Assembly (NCBI GenBank): GCA_029939895.1
Contig: JAOZSB010000006.1
Location: 1 to 36,893, forward strand
Direction: 5' to 3'
Source of the DNA: Desulfobacterales bacterium
GTDB lineage: Bacteria; Desulfobacterota; Desulfobacteria; Desulfobacterales; JAOZSB01
DNA: 36,893 bases
The stretch's first letter is position 1; every line of letters begins with the position of its first letter. Under the pieces are notes generated by a model. The model saw only the letters and a list, made by a program, of their open reading frames with translations, was not told the DNA's origin and ran no database searches. Positions 29,675-36,893 of this stretch are shown here, piece by piece. The position numbers were made by a program, and so were the translations under genes.

Positions 29675-31369
29675 CTACTTAGCTTCGGTTATCCACGCAA
29701 ACTCGTAAGGTTTAAGCACGATTGCGTTTGTGGATACTTTTTCTCCCGTAAAAAGATTCTTCATCAAGTATGGAACATTTTTCAGGGCCACGGTCACTTC
29801 TTCGTTTGAAACATTCGTCAGAGCGTACAAAAGCTGATCCTGGCTGTATCTCTTGATTCCGAACACCCTGGAATCAAGCTCCAGTATTGCAAAGCCTGCA
29901 TTGGGATGGAAGGCTGACTGCTTCTTCCGCATCTTGATCATTTCAATATAGGGACGGAAAACCATTGACCTGAAGGAGTTCTCATCTGCGAGTTCTTCTT
30001 CAATTGTCGCAAAATCAAGTTTCGCGCGGTTGATTGTCCTTGCTCGTCCTGTCATCTCAACACCGTCCTGCCAGTTGTGGGAACCCATGATGCTGTGGAT
30101 ATAAGATGCTGGAACACCCGGCAGAGCGTACTGCACAGACTGGGCAGCAAGGAATTTTTTAGCATGGGTTGCATCGTCTTCGCCCTCTGCTTTCAGGGCA
30201 TCCACATAGGTTATATTCAACTCATAGGGGCTTTGGGAACCATCCGGGTTGTCCTTGTAGGAAACCCTTCCTCCGTTTGAGTTTACTGCTCCAATCAGTT
30301 TTTCTACCTCTTCCGGCGGCAGGATGCCTTCAAGGGGACGTACCCCTATTCCATCGTGGGAGGCTGTAAAATTAAAGAACGTGTTTGTTGTAGAATCCAG
30401 GGTAAGGGTTTTTGCCCAATTGGTCAGCACGTCTGTATTTTTGGTTACAAATGAGTAAAACAGAAGCGGCGGCAGGGTGAAATTATAAACCATCTGGGCC
30501 TCGTCAACACCGTTGCCGAAATAGCTGACGTTTTCCTTATGCGGCACATTGGTTTCAGTCAGAATTATTACTTCTGGATATGTCAGGTCGTAGACTGCCC
30601 TGAAAACCTTGACCATGTCGTGGGTCTTCTGGAGATGCAGGCAGGTTGTGCCGATTTCCTTCCATAGAAATGCAATTGCATCGAGCCTGATAATGGTAGC
30701 ACCCTTCTGAGCATAAACCAGAAATGCTTTAATCATCTGTTCGAGTACATCAAGGCTCTGAAAGTTGAAGTCAATTTGATCTTCGCTGAAGGTTGTCCAG
30801 AGGTGGACTGTCTCTCCTGAGTCTTTTTTGTATTCTGTCAAAAGCGGCAAAGCGCGTGGTCTTGTTACCTGTGAGAGATCTATGGATGGGTCCATCTCGA
30901 TAGCAAATTCTTTAAACCCGTCTTTTCCTGCCAGATAATTTTTAAACCACTGGCCCTTGGATGAAAAATGGTTCAAAACATGGTCAAACATCAACCCAAA
31001 GTCATTGTGGATAGCTTCGACATCATCCCAAACGCCCAGTTCCGGGTCAATCAGGAAAAAATCCATGACTGAAAAACCATCGTCCGATGAATATGGGAAA
31101 AAAGGAAGAAAGTGAACCGTTGAAACTGCTCCCTTTAGATACTTGTTTGCAAATTTATGAAAAGTGCCAAGGGGTACTTCGCCCTCCTGTTTCACAGAAT
31201 CCCCATAGGTGATGAGGACAATATCTTCTTCTGAAAAATACTCCTTAACCTCTCCGCTGTCTGTTTTGTGTTCCTCTATCAGCGGGATAAGCCTGTTCAG
31301 GGCTTCTTCCCCCTTTGTTTCGCCGTAGATACCAGTAAGTAATGCTTTAACCTTCCCGAGTCCTTCCAT
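29675..31369 (-). CDS. GH13 sucrose-phosphorylase-like enzyme
   Basis: This is a glycoside hydrolase family 13 protein of the phosphorylase subgroup (GH13_18), which reversibly splits alpha-glucosides with phosphate to give glucose-1-phosphate. The nucleophile region IIRLDAIAFLWKE, the acid/base region VIILTETNVPH and the transition-state Asp in FTASHDGIGVRPLEG are present, as are HFLPFFPYSSDDGFSV and LMFDHVLNHFS. Known activities in this subgroup are sucrose, sucrose-6-phosphate, glucosylglycerol and glucosylglycerate phosphorylase. The length (564 residues) is close to glucosylglycerate phosphorylases, longer than sucrose phosphorylases of about 490-500, so glucosylglycerate is my first guess. 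The track start (31447) lacks a ribosome binding site; the ATG at 31369 has AGGAG 6 nt upstream. No transporter or kinase is adjacent. Confidence 0.88.
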   Translation of the reverse strand: MEGLGKVKALLTGIYGETKGEEALNRLIPLIEEHKTDSGEVKEYFSEEDIVLITYGDSVKQEGEVPLGTFHKFANKYLKGAVSTVHFLPFFPYSSDDGFSVMDFFLIDPELGVWDDVEAIHNDFGLMFDHVLNHFSSKGQWFKNYLAGKDGFKEFAIEMDPSIDLSQVTRPRALPLLTEYKKDSGETVHLWTTFSEDQIDFNFQSLDVLEQMIKAFLVYAQKGATIIRLDAIAFLWKEIGTTCLHLQKTHDMVKVFRAVYDLTYPEVIILTETNVPHKENVSYFGNGVDEAQMVYNFTLPPLLFYSFVTKNTDVLTNWAKTLTLDSTTNTFFNFTASHDGIGVRPLEGILPPEEVEKLIGAVNSNGGRVSYKDNPDGSQSPYELNITYVDALKAEGEDDATHAKKFLAAQSVQYALPGVPASYIHSIMGSHNWQDGVEMTGRARTINRAKLDFATIEEELADENSFRSMVFRPYIEMIKMRKKQSAFHPNAGFAILELDSRVFGIKRYSQDQLLYALTNVSNEEVTVALKNVPYLMKNLFTGEKVSTNAIVLKPYEFAWITEAK

Positions 31370-31447
31370 GGTTTTCTCCTTTGCTGGTTTTTTTATTCCG
31401 GTGAATGGGAGCCTGGCAAGTATGCCTTTTTTTTTAAGAACCTGCAC

Positions 31448-31712
31448 CGCAAATAAATTATTTAGATCCAGGCATGGCCAATGCAGTAATAGCCTGCATT
31501 ACTGACGGCCCTGCCACTGGACAATGACCTGAAAAAAAGCCCCACAAACAAAAATTTGAAATAAAGATAAAAAAATTCTCAATAAAAAAATTAAATTAAT
31601 ATAAAACAGCAATAGCATAAAAACAGGATGTATTCAATGGGCAGAATTAAGGCATTATATCATTTTTTTTTCAAAACTTAATATTTGACGAGGTAAATTT
31701 TTTTTTGAATTA
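31448..31712. other. AT-rich intergenic region upstream of GH13 gene
   Basis: This contains AATGCAG..CTGCATT and GCAGTAAT..ATTACTG overlapping inverted repeats at about 31480-31503, upstream of the GH13 start. They could be an operator for a sugar-responsive repressor. There is no ORF worth calling. Confidence 0.3.
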
Positions 31713-31884
31713 TCAGGCATAGGTTTCACGCAGCTCTTTTAAAAAATCCAAGATACTGCAAATTTTGAAGCGAAATTGATACTTGATGCCTGATAAATCT
31801 TTGTCATACGAAATCAGGTGGGTTGCCGGACTGAGCGGAAATTATGATATTAGTGTCGGGGACTGTCAGAAATTCGGTATCCAC
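31713..31884 (-). pseudogene. Internally deleted PIN-domain toxin remnant
   Basis: Three bases after the antitoxin-like stop, GTG opens VDTEFLTVPDTNIIISAQSGNPP, the exact form of a PIN-domain N-terminus (catalytic Asp in PDTN). That frame stops after 26 codons at 31804. One frame over, the same DNA continues HLISYDKDLSGIKY..SILDFLKELRETYA and ends at TGA 31713-31715, which reads as the C-terminus of a PIN toxin (normally ..YLVTGDKHLL..GI.IVTPREFL). A whole protein has about 130-140 residues; the two pieces total about 58. So roughly the middle half, with the remaining acidic residues, has been deleted with a frameshift. It cannot make an active nuclease. Confidence 0.7.
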
Positions 31885-31887
31885 AGA

Positions 31888-32157
31888 TTATTCTTTTATT
31901 TGATCTGCTACCACTTTTTGAGCAGCTTCAAACTCGTTAAAGGCCTGTTCCCTGGTGTAGCCCTTTTGGTTACGCTGCTTCACTTCCTCCTGGGATTCCT
32001 TCAGCAGTTGAAAAGCCCGATCAGAGCAAACCCGTCTTACCCCAACCCGAACTTCACCACTCTGAAAATCCTTCTCCAAAACAAGGGAAACCTTTTCATT
32101 TTTATTGAGCAGGTCAGCCACAGCACGGGGAAAGTCATCAACTGAAAGCGGTTCCAT
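31888..32157 (-). CDS. Antitoxin-like small protein of a decayed PIN toxin pair
   Basis: This is an 89-residue protein with AGAGGA 9 nt before the ATG. It has an N-terminal MEPLSVDDFPRAVADLLNK segment, a central basic strand (SGEVRVGVRRVCSD) and a charged C-terminal helix with the segment EEVKQRNQKGYTREQAFNEF. Small proteins of this form sit immediately upstream of COG1569-type PIN toxins, and a PIN remnant follows here at three bases, in the same frame as the antitoxin. The function as antitoxin is inferred from that context. The frame is intact while the toxin is broken, as expected when the toxin is lost first. The plus-strand ORF over the same region (31783-32145) has no ribosome binding site and is a shadow. 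Confidence 0.65.
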   Translation of the reverse strand: MEPLSVDDFPRAVADLLNKNEKVSLVLEKDFQSGEVRVGVRRVCSDRAFQLLKESQEEVKQRNQKGYTREQAFNEFEAAQKVVADQIKE

Positions 32158-32562
32158 AAAAAGTAATCCTCTTTAATAATTCTGCCTCTATTTTACTCTT
32201 TCTGACGACTAATAGTCAAGCTTTCTCTTTTTTTCCATAGCCCAGTATTGACATATGCACTTGATAAGAGTAGTATGAAAATTATTAAAATGGCTTAAAT
32301 GTTAGGTTTTTTGTCGGGAGTTAAACCTTAATCTTTGAAAATGCTTTATGTGTTTGAATAGTTTATGTTTTTCTCCACCCCAAATATGGACTTTTTTAAA
32401 AATACGCTTAAATCTGGATCATCGGAATTTTTGATTTATATTTGTATTCTAATAAACTTATAAATTTGTTGAAGCTTTTTGAATGGTTTTTCCTGAATAA
32501 TTCATTTATGCAATCAGCAAAAAGCCTCACAAACAACCTGCAATCGACAAAAGGTATCTGAT
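32158..32562 (+). other. Long AT-rich leader of the kinase gene
   Basis: This is a 405-bp region between the divergent antitoxin-like and kinase genes. It contains the promoter at 32248-32276 and about 280 nt of untranslated leader. I see no small ORF with a ribosome binding site and no clear hairpin terminator. Confidence 0.4.
32248..32276 (+). promoter_or_regulatory. Candidate sigma-70 promoter of the kinase cluster
   Basis: TTGACA (32248-32253), a 17-nt spacer and TAGTAT (32271-32276). The -35 is perfect and the -10 matches at four of six positions. It is the best promoter match in this intergenic region. Confidence 0.5.
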
Positions 32563-35136
32563 ATGGGATTCATCAAAAAAAGACCCATGACAATAATGGG
32601 TGTAATCATAACCATCCTTTTCCTGGTCATGTGCATAATCAGGGTCGAGTTTCTCGATTCCACGGACTTGAAGTTTTATGATCTGATGATGAATATGAGG
32701 GGCGATCCTGAAGGCACAAGCCAGATCGTGATTGTGGATATTGACGATGATTCAATAGAAAAACTGGGACGCTGGCCCTGGCCCAGGTCTTTGCTGGCAG
32801 AGGGCATCAAGAAAATAGATGCAGCAGGCCCAAAGGTGATAGGGCTTAATATAATCCTGAGTGAGCCTGAAAGGGTTGCCGGACTCAAGGAGCTTGGCGA
32901 GCTTGAAAACTTGTTCAAGACCGGGGTAATGAACACCGAGGACGACCGGGATGTACAGTTTCTCAAAACAATGGAGTCCACCCGCCTCAAGTTAAACAAT
33001 GATAAAAAACTGGCAGAAGCGATAAAGGCCTCTGGAAAGGTTATACTGCCTGTATTTTTTAAAAGATCGCAAATAGAGGAAAATGCAGAGCCGGAAGATG
33101 CTGTCATGGATCATACCATCCCGGAGGTTTTCAACGATGGCGGTATGTACAACCCCGTAGCTAATGATATGTTCGTTCCTATTCCTGCGCTTTTCAAGGT
33201 GTGTTCAGGTATTGGCCATGTAAATTTCAACAACGACATGGACGGCAAGGGCAGGCGGGAATCACTTTTTTATGAATACAGGGGCGTATATATCCCCTCC
33301 TATACCTTGAGACTTGCAGCATACTACCTCAAGGTTCCACTTGATGACATTACAATTGATGTTGGTTTTGGTGTTGCAATGGGCTCTGCAAATATTCCCA
33401 TAACACTTGATGACTCTTCCTTTTTAATCAACTTCAAAGGGCCGACAGGCTCCTTTAAAAAATATTCTTTTTTTGATGTAATCAACGACAAGGTCTCCAT
33501 GAACGTGTTTAAAAACAAGATCGTTCTGGTTGGGCCTTCAGCAGCAGGAATCATAAACCCTTTAAGCACGCCTACTGACAGCTCAATGCCCCTTATGGAA
33601 TTTTCAGCAAACACAATCTGGTCGATGCTTAACAAACGGTTTATTGTGCAGCCCTCCTGGGCCGCAGCATTTGAACTGCTTATGGTGTTACTTGTGGGCC
33701 TGCTCGTGATATTGCTGCTGCCGCGGTTGCGAGCCAGGACAGCAGGGCTTTTGTTCCTCCTGCTGGTAATCGTCTTGATAGGCCTGCCCATAACCCTGTT
33801 TTCCTCCAAGGGCTACCTGGTTAAGGTGATGTATCCCCTGACCCAGCTTTTCCTGGGATATATTGGTGTAGTTTCTATCCAATTTCTGCTTACGGAAACA
33901 AAAAAAGACAAGGTGGAAGGCGAATCCGCAGAAACAAACAGGATGCTTGGAATTTCCTTTCAGGCACAGGGTATGCTCGACATGGCCTTTGACAAATTCA
34001 GGCGCATACCAATTGATGACGAGGTAAAGGATCTTCTCTACAACCTTGCCCTTGACTATGAAAGAAAAAGACAGCTCAACAAGGCCGCATCTGTATATGA
34101 ATATATAGAAAAGAACGACAGCAAATTTAAAGATGTTGGAGCCAAGAAGACAAAGCTCATGCAGGCCAGCGAGACCATGATTTATGGTGATGGCGGTCTG
34201 GGCGGCGGCGGAGGCGACGGCTTTACCCTGGACGGAAGCACAAAACCCACCCTTGGCCGCTACGAGATTGAAAAAAAGCTGGGACAGGGAGCCATGGGGA
34301 TCGTGTACCTGGGCAGAGATCCCAGAATCAACCGAACCACAGCTATCAAAACCTTCAAGTTTGGCGATGATTTAGAACCCGATGATATAGAAAAGATGAA
34401 GGAGAAGTTCTTCCGGGAGGCTGAAAGTGCCGGGACACTGTCCCATCCGAATATCGTCACGATTTATGATGCAGGTGACGAGCAGGACATGGCCTATATT
34501 GCAATGGAGTTTCTGGAAGGGACTGACCTTGATGACTATGTGAAAAAAGATACCCTCATGGCAGTAAAGCAGGTTGTCGATTATATGGCAGATATTGCCA
34601 GCGGCCTTGGCTACGCCCATGAAAAAGGGATCGTCCACAGGGACATTAAACCCGCCAATATCATGCTTTTAAGGAAAAAAGAAGAGGTTGACGGCAAGGA
34701 AGTGATTAAGGAAGGGCCGGTTAAAATAACAGACTTTGGTATAGCAAGGATAACCGCTACCTCCCAGACACAGACTGGCGTGGTTAAAGGAACTCCCTAC
34801 TACATGTCGCCAGAGCAGTTTTCAGGAGAAAAAGTTGACGGCAGGTCTGACATCTTTTCCATGGGAACCATGATGTATCAGCTTTTGACCAGCGAGTATC
34901 CCTTTACCGGGGACAGCCCTGCATCCCTCATGAACTGTATCATGAATAAAGCCCATGCAGACCCCAGGGAGTACAACAAAAAGATTCCAAAACCGCTGGT
35001 TGACATACTCAACAGAACCCTGGCCAAGACCAAGGAAAAAAGATACCAGAAAGCTGAACAGCTTGAGCAACACCTGAAAAAGGTCAGTGCGTGGATGACG
35101 AAGATGGAAGCCCAGAAAAAGGCTGACAAAGGATAA
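32563..35136 (+). CDS. CHASE2-domain Ser/Thr protein kinase
   Basis: This 857-residue membrane kinase has an N-terminal membrane segment (about 8-26) and then a CHASE2 sensor in the periplasm (about 30-365, IVIVDIDDDSIEKLGRWPWPR, FKNKIVLVGPSAAGI). Three more membrane segments follow (about 365-445), then a cytosolic helical repeat region resembling TPRs (about 450-535) and a Gly-rich linker. The Hanks-type kinase domain starts near 565 (YEIEKKLGQGAMGIVYLG, Lys in AIKTF, HRDIKPANIM near 692, DFG in ITDFGIA near 723, GTPYYMSPEQ). All catalytic residues are present, so it should be active. It would phosphorylate Ser/Thr of cytosolic targets in response to a periplasmic ligand not identifiable from sequence. 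The PP2C phosphatase and a double-FHA protein follow on the same strand. Confidence 0.93.
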   Translation: MGFIKKRPMTIMGVIITILFLVMCIIRVEFLDSTDLKFYDLMMNMRGDPEGTSQIVIVDIDDDSIEKLGRWPWPRSLLAEGIKKIDAAGPKVIGLNIILSEPERVAGLKELGELENLFKTGVMNTEDDRDVQFLKTMESTRLKLNNDKKLAEAIKASGKVILPVFFKRSQIEENAEPEDAVMDHTIPEVFNDGGMYNPVANDMFVPIPALFKVCSGIGHVNFNNDMDGKGRRESLFYEYRGVYIPSYTLRLAAYYLKVPLDDITIDVGFGVAMGSANIPITLDDSSFLINFKGPTGSFKKYSFFDVINDKVSMNVFKNKIVLVGPSAAGIINPLSTPTDSSMPLMEFSANTIWSMLNKRFIVQPSWAAAFELLMVLLVGLLVILLLPRLRARTAGLLFLLLVIVLIGLPITLFSSKGYLVKVMYPLTQLFLGYIGVVSIQFLLTETKKDKVEGESAETNRMLGISFQAQGMLDMAFDKFRRIPIDDEVKDLLYNLALDYERKRQLNKAASVYEYIEKNDSKFKDVGAKKTKLMQASETMIYGDGGLGGGGGDGFTLDGSTKPTLGRYEIEKKLGQGAMGIVYLGRDPRINRTTAIKTFKFGDDLEPDDIEKMKEKFFREAESAGTLSHPNIVTIYDAGDEQDMAYIAMEFLEGTDLDDYVKKDTLMAVKQVVDYMADIASGLGYAHEKGIVHRDIKPANIMLLRKKEEVDGKEVIKEGPVKITDFGIARITATSQTQTGVVKGTPYYMSPEQFSGEKVDGRSDIFSMGTMMYQLLTSEYPFTGDSPASLMNCIMNKAHADPREYNKKIPKPLVDILNRTLAKTKEKRYQKAEQLEQHLKKVSAWMTKMEAQKKADKG

Positions 35137-35176
35137 ATAAAGTTAAGGCTGAAGTAAACTATGAAGTAGATTAACT

Positions 35177-35992
35177 ATGATTAAATTAGAGGCATCCGGT
35201 CTTACAGACACCGGAATGAAAAGAAAAAAGAATGAGGACTCCCTGTACCTCGACGACCCGATGGGGCTATACATCGTAGCCGACGGGATGGGTGGGCACA
35301 AGGCAGGCGAGGTGGCCAGCATGATTGTAGTCCAGACCATGAAGGACTACATGAGGCAGTTCAAGCATGATGACGATGATGTTGAAGAACTGCCAGATAC
35401 CTTTGATTCACTCTCAAAGGAGGCCAACAGGCTCATCAGCGGCATTACCCTGTCAAATCGTGCTGTCTATGAAGTATCAAAAAGCAGGCCCACATACAGC
35501 GGTATGGGTTCTACGGTATCTGCCATCTATCTTGCAGATCATACGATAATCGCTGCAAATGTAGGTGACAGCCCGATTTATCTGATCCACGATGAGAAAA
35601 TTGAAATGGTTTCAGTACCTCATACCGTGGTGGCAGAACAACAGGCGATTGATCCTGATGCTGCAAAGCAGATTGGAGAACAGTTTAAGCACATTCTCAC
35701 CAGAAGCATGGGGATCAACGAGACTGTCAAGCCAGACGTTACAGAGTTCCATTGCTATAAAGGCGACATGCTGGTGATATGCTCAGACGGCCTTACGGAC
35801 ATGGTTGAGGAAGAAGAGATTCTTAAAACAGTCCTTGAAGCAGAAAACATGGACAAGGCCTGTGCAACGCTTGTCCAGATGGCAAATAACCGTGGCGGGC
35901 TTGACAATATCACTGTAATAGTATTGAAGATAAAGAGCATTGTTGATGGCAAGGGCGGGATTATGGAGTTTGTTTCTCGTCTTTTTAAATAG
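35177..35992 (+). CDS. PP2C-family Ser/Thr phosphatase
   Basis: This soluble 271-residue metal-dependent phosphatase (PPM family) removes phosphate from Ser/Thr. The metal-binding motifs are NEDSLYLDD, IVADGMGGHKAGEVAS, VGDSPIYLI, CSDGLTDMV and GGLDNITVIVL. The length is typical of bacterial Stp-type enzymes. It starts 40 bp after the CHASE2 kinase gene, so it very probably counteracts that kinase. The ribosome binding site is weak (GAAGTAGATTAACT), suggesting lower translation or coupling. Confidence 0.93.
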   Translation: MIKLEASGLTDTGMKRKKNEDSLYLDDPMGLYIVADGMGGHKAGEVASMIVVQTMKDYMRQFKHDDDDVEELPDTFDSLSKEANRLISGITLSNRAVYEVSKSRPTYSGMGSTVSAIYLADHTIIAANVGDSPIYLIHDEKIEMVSVPHTVVAEQQAIDPDAAKQIGEQFKHILTRSMGINETVKPDVTEFHCYKGDMLVICSDGLTDMVEEEEILKTVLEAENMDKACATLVQMANNRGGLDNITVIVLKIKSIVDGKGGIMEFVSRLFK

Positions 35993-36067
35993 TTTTTTTA
36001 GGTTAAGTACTTTTTTAATAAAACAGTTTTGTTCAGCAGTATAACACTTTAAATATGAGGGTATGAC

Positions 36068-36841
36068 ATGCCAAGTTTGACGTTAAAATTCAAAGCAAAC
36101 GTTATTAAAGAGTTTGACCTGACAAGCGGAAACTCTCTTAGTATCGGCAGGCGCGACACAAACGATATTGTTATCGAAAACCTTGCGGTTTCTGGCTACC
36201 ACGCAAAGGTGGATCATGTTGATGACGGTTATCTGCTTACCGACCTGCAAAGCAAGAACGGAACATTCGTTGCCGGCAAGAGCGTTACTGCATACTGGCT
36301 CAAAAACGAAGACGTTGTCACGATTGGAAAGCATACCGTGATTTTCGCCTACAAAGATGGAGAAGAAATCCCGGCACAGGATTCTGAACCAGAGCCTGAA
36401 CCTGCACCTGAACCAGATACTGAACCAGATACTGAACCAGAACAAGACCCTGAACCAGAATCCAAAGCAGCCCCCGAACCTGGCGAAGAAGTCGTAATTT
36501 CACCGGATGAGGATGCAGAGGCTGATGCAAAACAAGAGGATGAAGCAGGTGTACAGGGTGTCCTCACCTTTCTTGCTGCTTTAGAAGGAGAAATGGAGCT
36601 TACCCGCAAAATTATCAAAATTGGCAAGGATGACTCCAATGATATAGTTGTAGGAGGCCTTATGATGGGAGCCACAGCCGCAACCATCAGCAAACGTCCC
36701 TCTGGATACACCCTGAGCTTTGTTGGCGGCATGTCAAAACTCAAGCTCAACGGAGAGACTGTCAAGGAATCCGTACAGCTCAAGGATTTCGACACAATAG
36801 AGTTAGGGCCATTAAAGGCTCAGTTTACCATCTGGACATAA
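36068..36841 (+). CDS. Double FHA-domain protein with acidic Pro-Glu linker
   Basis: This 257-residue cytosolic adaptor has an N-terminal FHA domain (residues about 1-95) with the residues that bind phosphothreonine peptides: SIGRRDTNDIVI, SGYHAKV and SKNGTFV. A linker of E-P-D repeats (about 103-165, PEPEPAPEPDTEPDTEPE) follows. A C-terminal domain (about 168-257) again looks like FHA (KIIKIGKDDSNDIVVGG, LKLNGETV), but the S-x-x-H motif reads ATISKRP and the NGT is altered, so it probably does not bind phosphopeptide. The gene lies 75 bp after the phosphatase, with GAGGG before the ATG. The first FHA most likely docks onto autophosphorylated kinase or its substrates (inference). A terminator-like hairpin follows. 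Confidence 0.9.
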   Translation: MPSLTLKFKANVIKEFDLTSGNSLSIGRRDTNDIVIENLAVSGYHAKVDHVDDGYLLTDLQSKNGTFVAGKSVTAYWLKNEDVVTIGKHTVIFAYKDGEEIPAQDSEPEPEPAPEPDTEPDTEPEQDPEPESKAAPEPGEEVVISPDEDAEADAKQEDEAGVQGVLTFLAALEGEMELTRKIIKIGKDDSNDIVVGGLMMGATAATISKRPSGYTLSFVGGMSKLKLNGETVKESVQLKDFDTIELGPLKAQFTIWT

Positions 36842-36879
36842 AAAAAAACTAACGGATTATCCAAAAGAGTTATCCGTTA
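36841..36879 (-). terminator. Terminator for a leftward gene beyond the window
   Basis: TAACGGAT and ATCCGTTA form an 8-bp stem around a 14-nt loop. On the minus strand the stem is followed by a run of U (GTTTTTTTTT), fitting a gene that enters from the right. On the plus strand no T-run follows, so it is a poor terminator for the FHA gene. Confidence 0.5.
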
Positions 36880-36893
36880 ATGTTATATGATGT

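Noticed and set aside
31783-32145. 120-residue plus-strand ORF
   Set aside because: It is antisense to the antitoxin-like gene and the PIN remnant, both of which have recognisable protein sequence; it has no ribosome binding site.
36410-36450. GAACCAGATACT direct repeats
   Set aside because: These are codons of the Pro-Glu-Asp linker of the FHA protein and need no separate element.
36349-36795. Ser/Gly-rich minus-strand ORF at the FHA gene
   Set aside because: The SGSGSCSGSVSGS pattern is the reverse reading of the E-P-D linker of the FHA protein.

Overview
The window is a 36.9 kb chromosomal segment that most resembles a sulfate-reducing deltaproteobacterium (Desulfobacterota, probably Desulfobacterales). 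The assignment rests on an Rnf operon headed by a tetrahaem c3-type cytochrome, an RnfB fused to a glutamate-synthase small-subunit-like flavoprotein, an acetyl-CoA hydrolase/transferase fused to a GNAT domain, the gene order mfd - SurA-like lipoprotein - SurA/PpiC - RodZ-like, and a CHASE2 Ser/Thr kinase. It is inference from gene content; no rRNA is present. I see no CRISPR array, prophage or complete insertion sequence.

Layout. 1-7000: an Fe-S protein (+) tail-to-tail with rsmG (-), a CoA-transferase/GNAT fusion (-), about 1.1 kb of AT-rich DNA holding a dispersed repeat, a hairpin terminator and an untracked 52-codon gene, then a polytopic membrane protein (-). 7000-14000: leftward operon cytochrome - rnfC - rnfD - rnfG - rnfE - rnfA - rnfB::gltD-like. 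14200-15100: a voltage-gated-type K+ channel (+). 15100-21500: leftward mgtE - recO - GHMP kinase - glyQ - glyS. 21900-28400: leftward mfd - lipoprotein - surA-like - rodZ-like. 28650-29560 (+): tRNA-Thr(CGT), a 53-codon gene and ihfA. 29675-32157 (-): a GH13 sucrose-phosphorylase-like enzyme, and an antitoxin-like gene followed by a wrecked PIN toxin. 32563-36841 (+): CHASE2 Ser/Thr kinase, PP2C phosphatase and a double-FHA protein, which together make a phospho-signalling module.

Two things stand out. First, the Rnf complex appears rewired. RnfC keeps both 4Fe-4S motifs but lacks the Gly-rich NADH/FMN-site sequence expected of the family. RnfB instead carries a complete FAD/NAD(P)H flavoprotein domain. 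RnfD has Tyr where the flavin-accepting Thr is expected. A tetrahaem cytochrome starts the operon. Second, a roughly 70-90 nt sequence recurs at least six times. Four copies end in the Shine-Dalgarno sequence of a gene (rnfE, mgtE, surA-like, ihfA). Compensatory changes between copies suggest a structured RNA leader or a mobile element that supplies ribosome binding sites. I do not recognise it as a described family.
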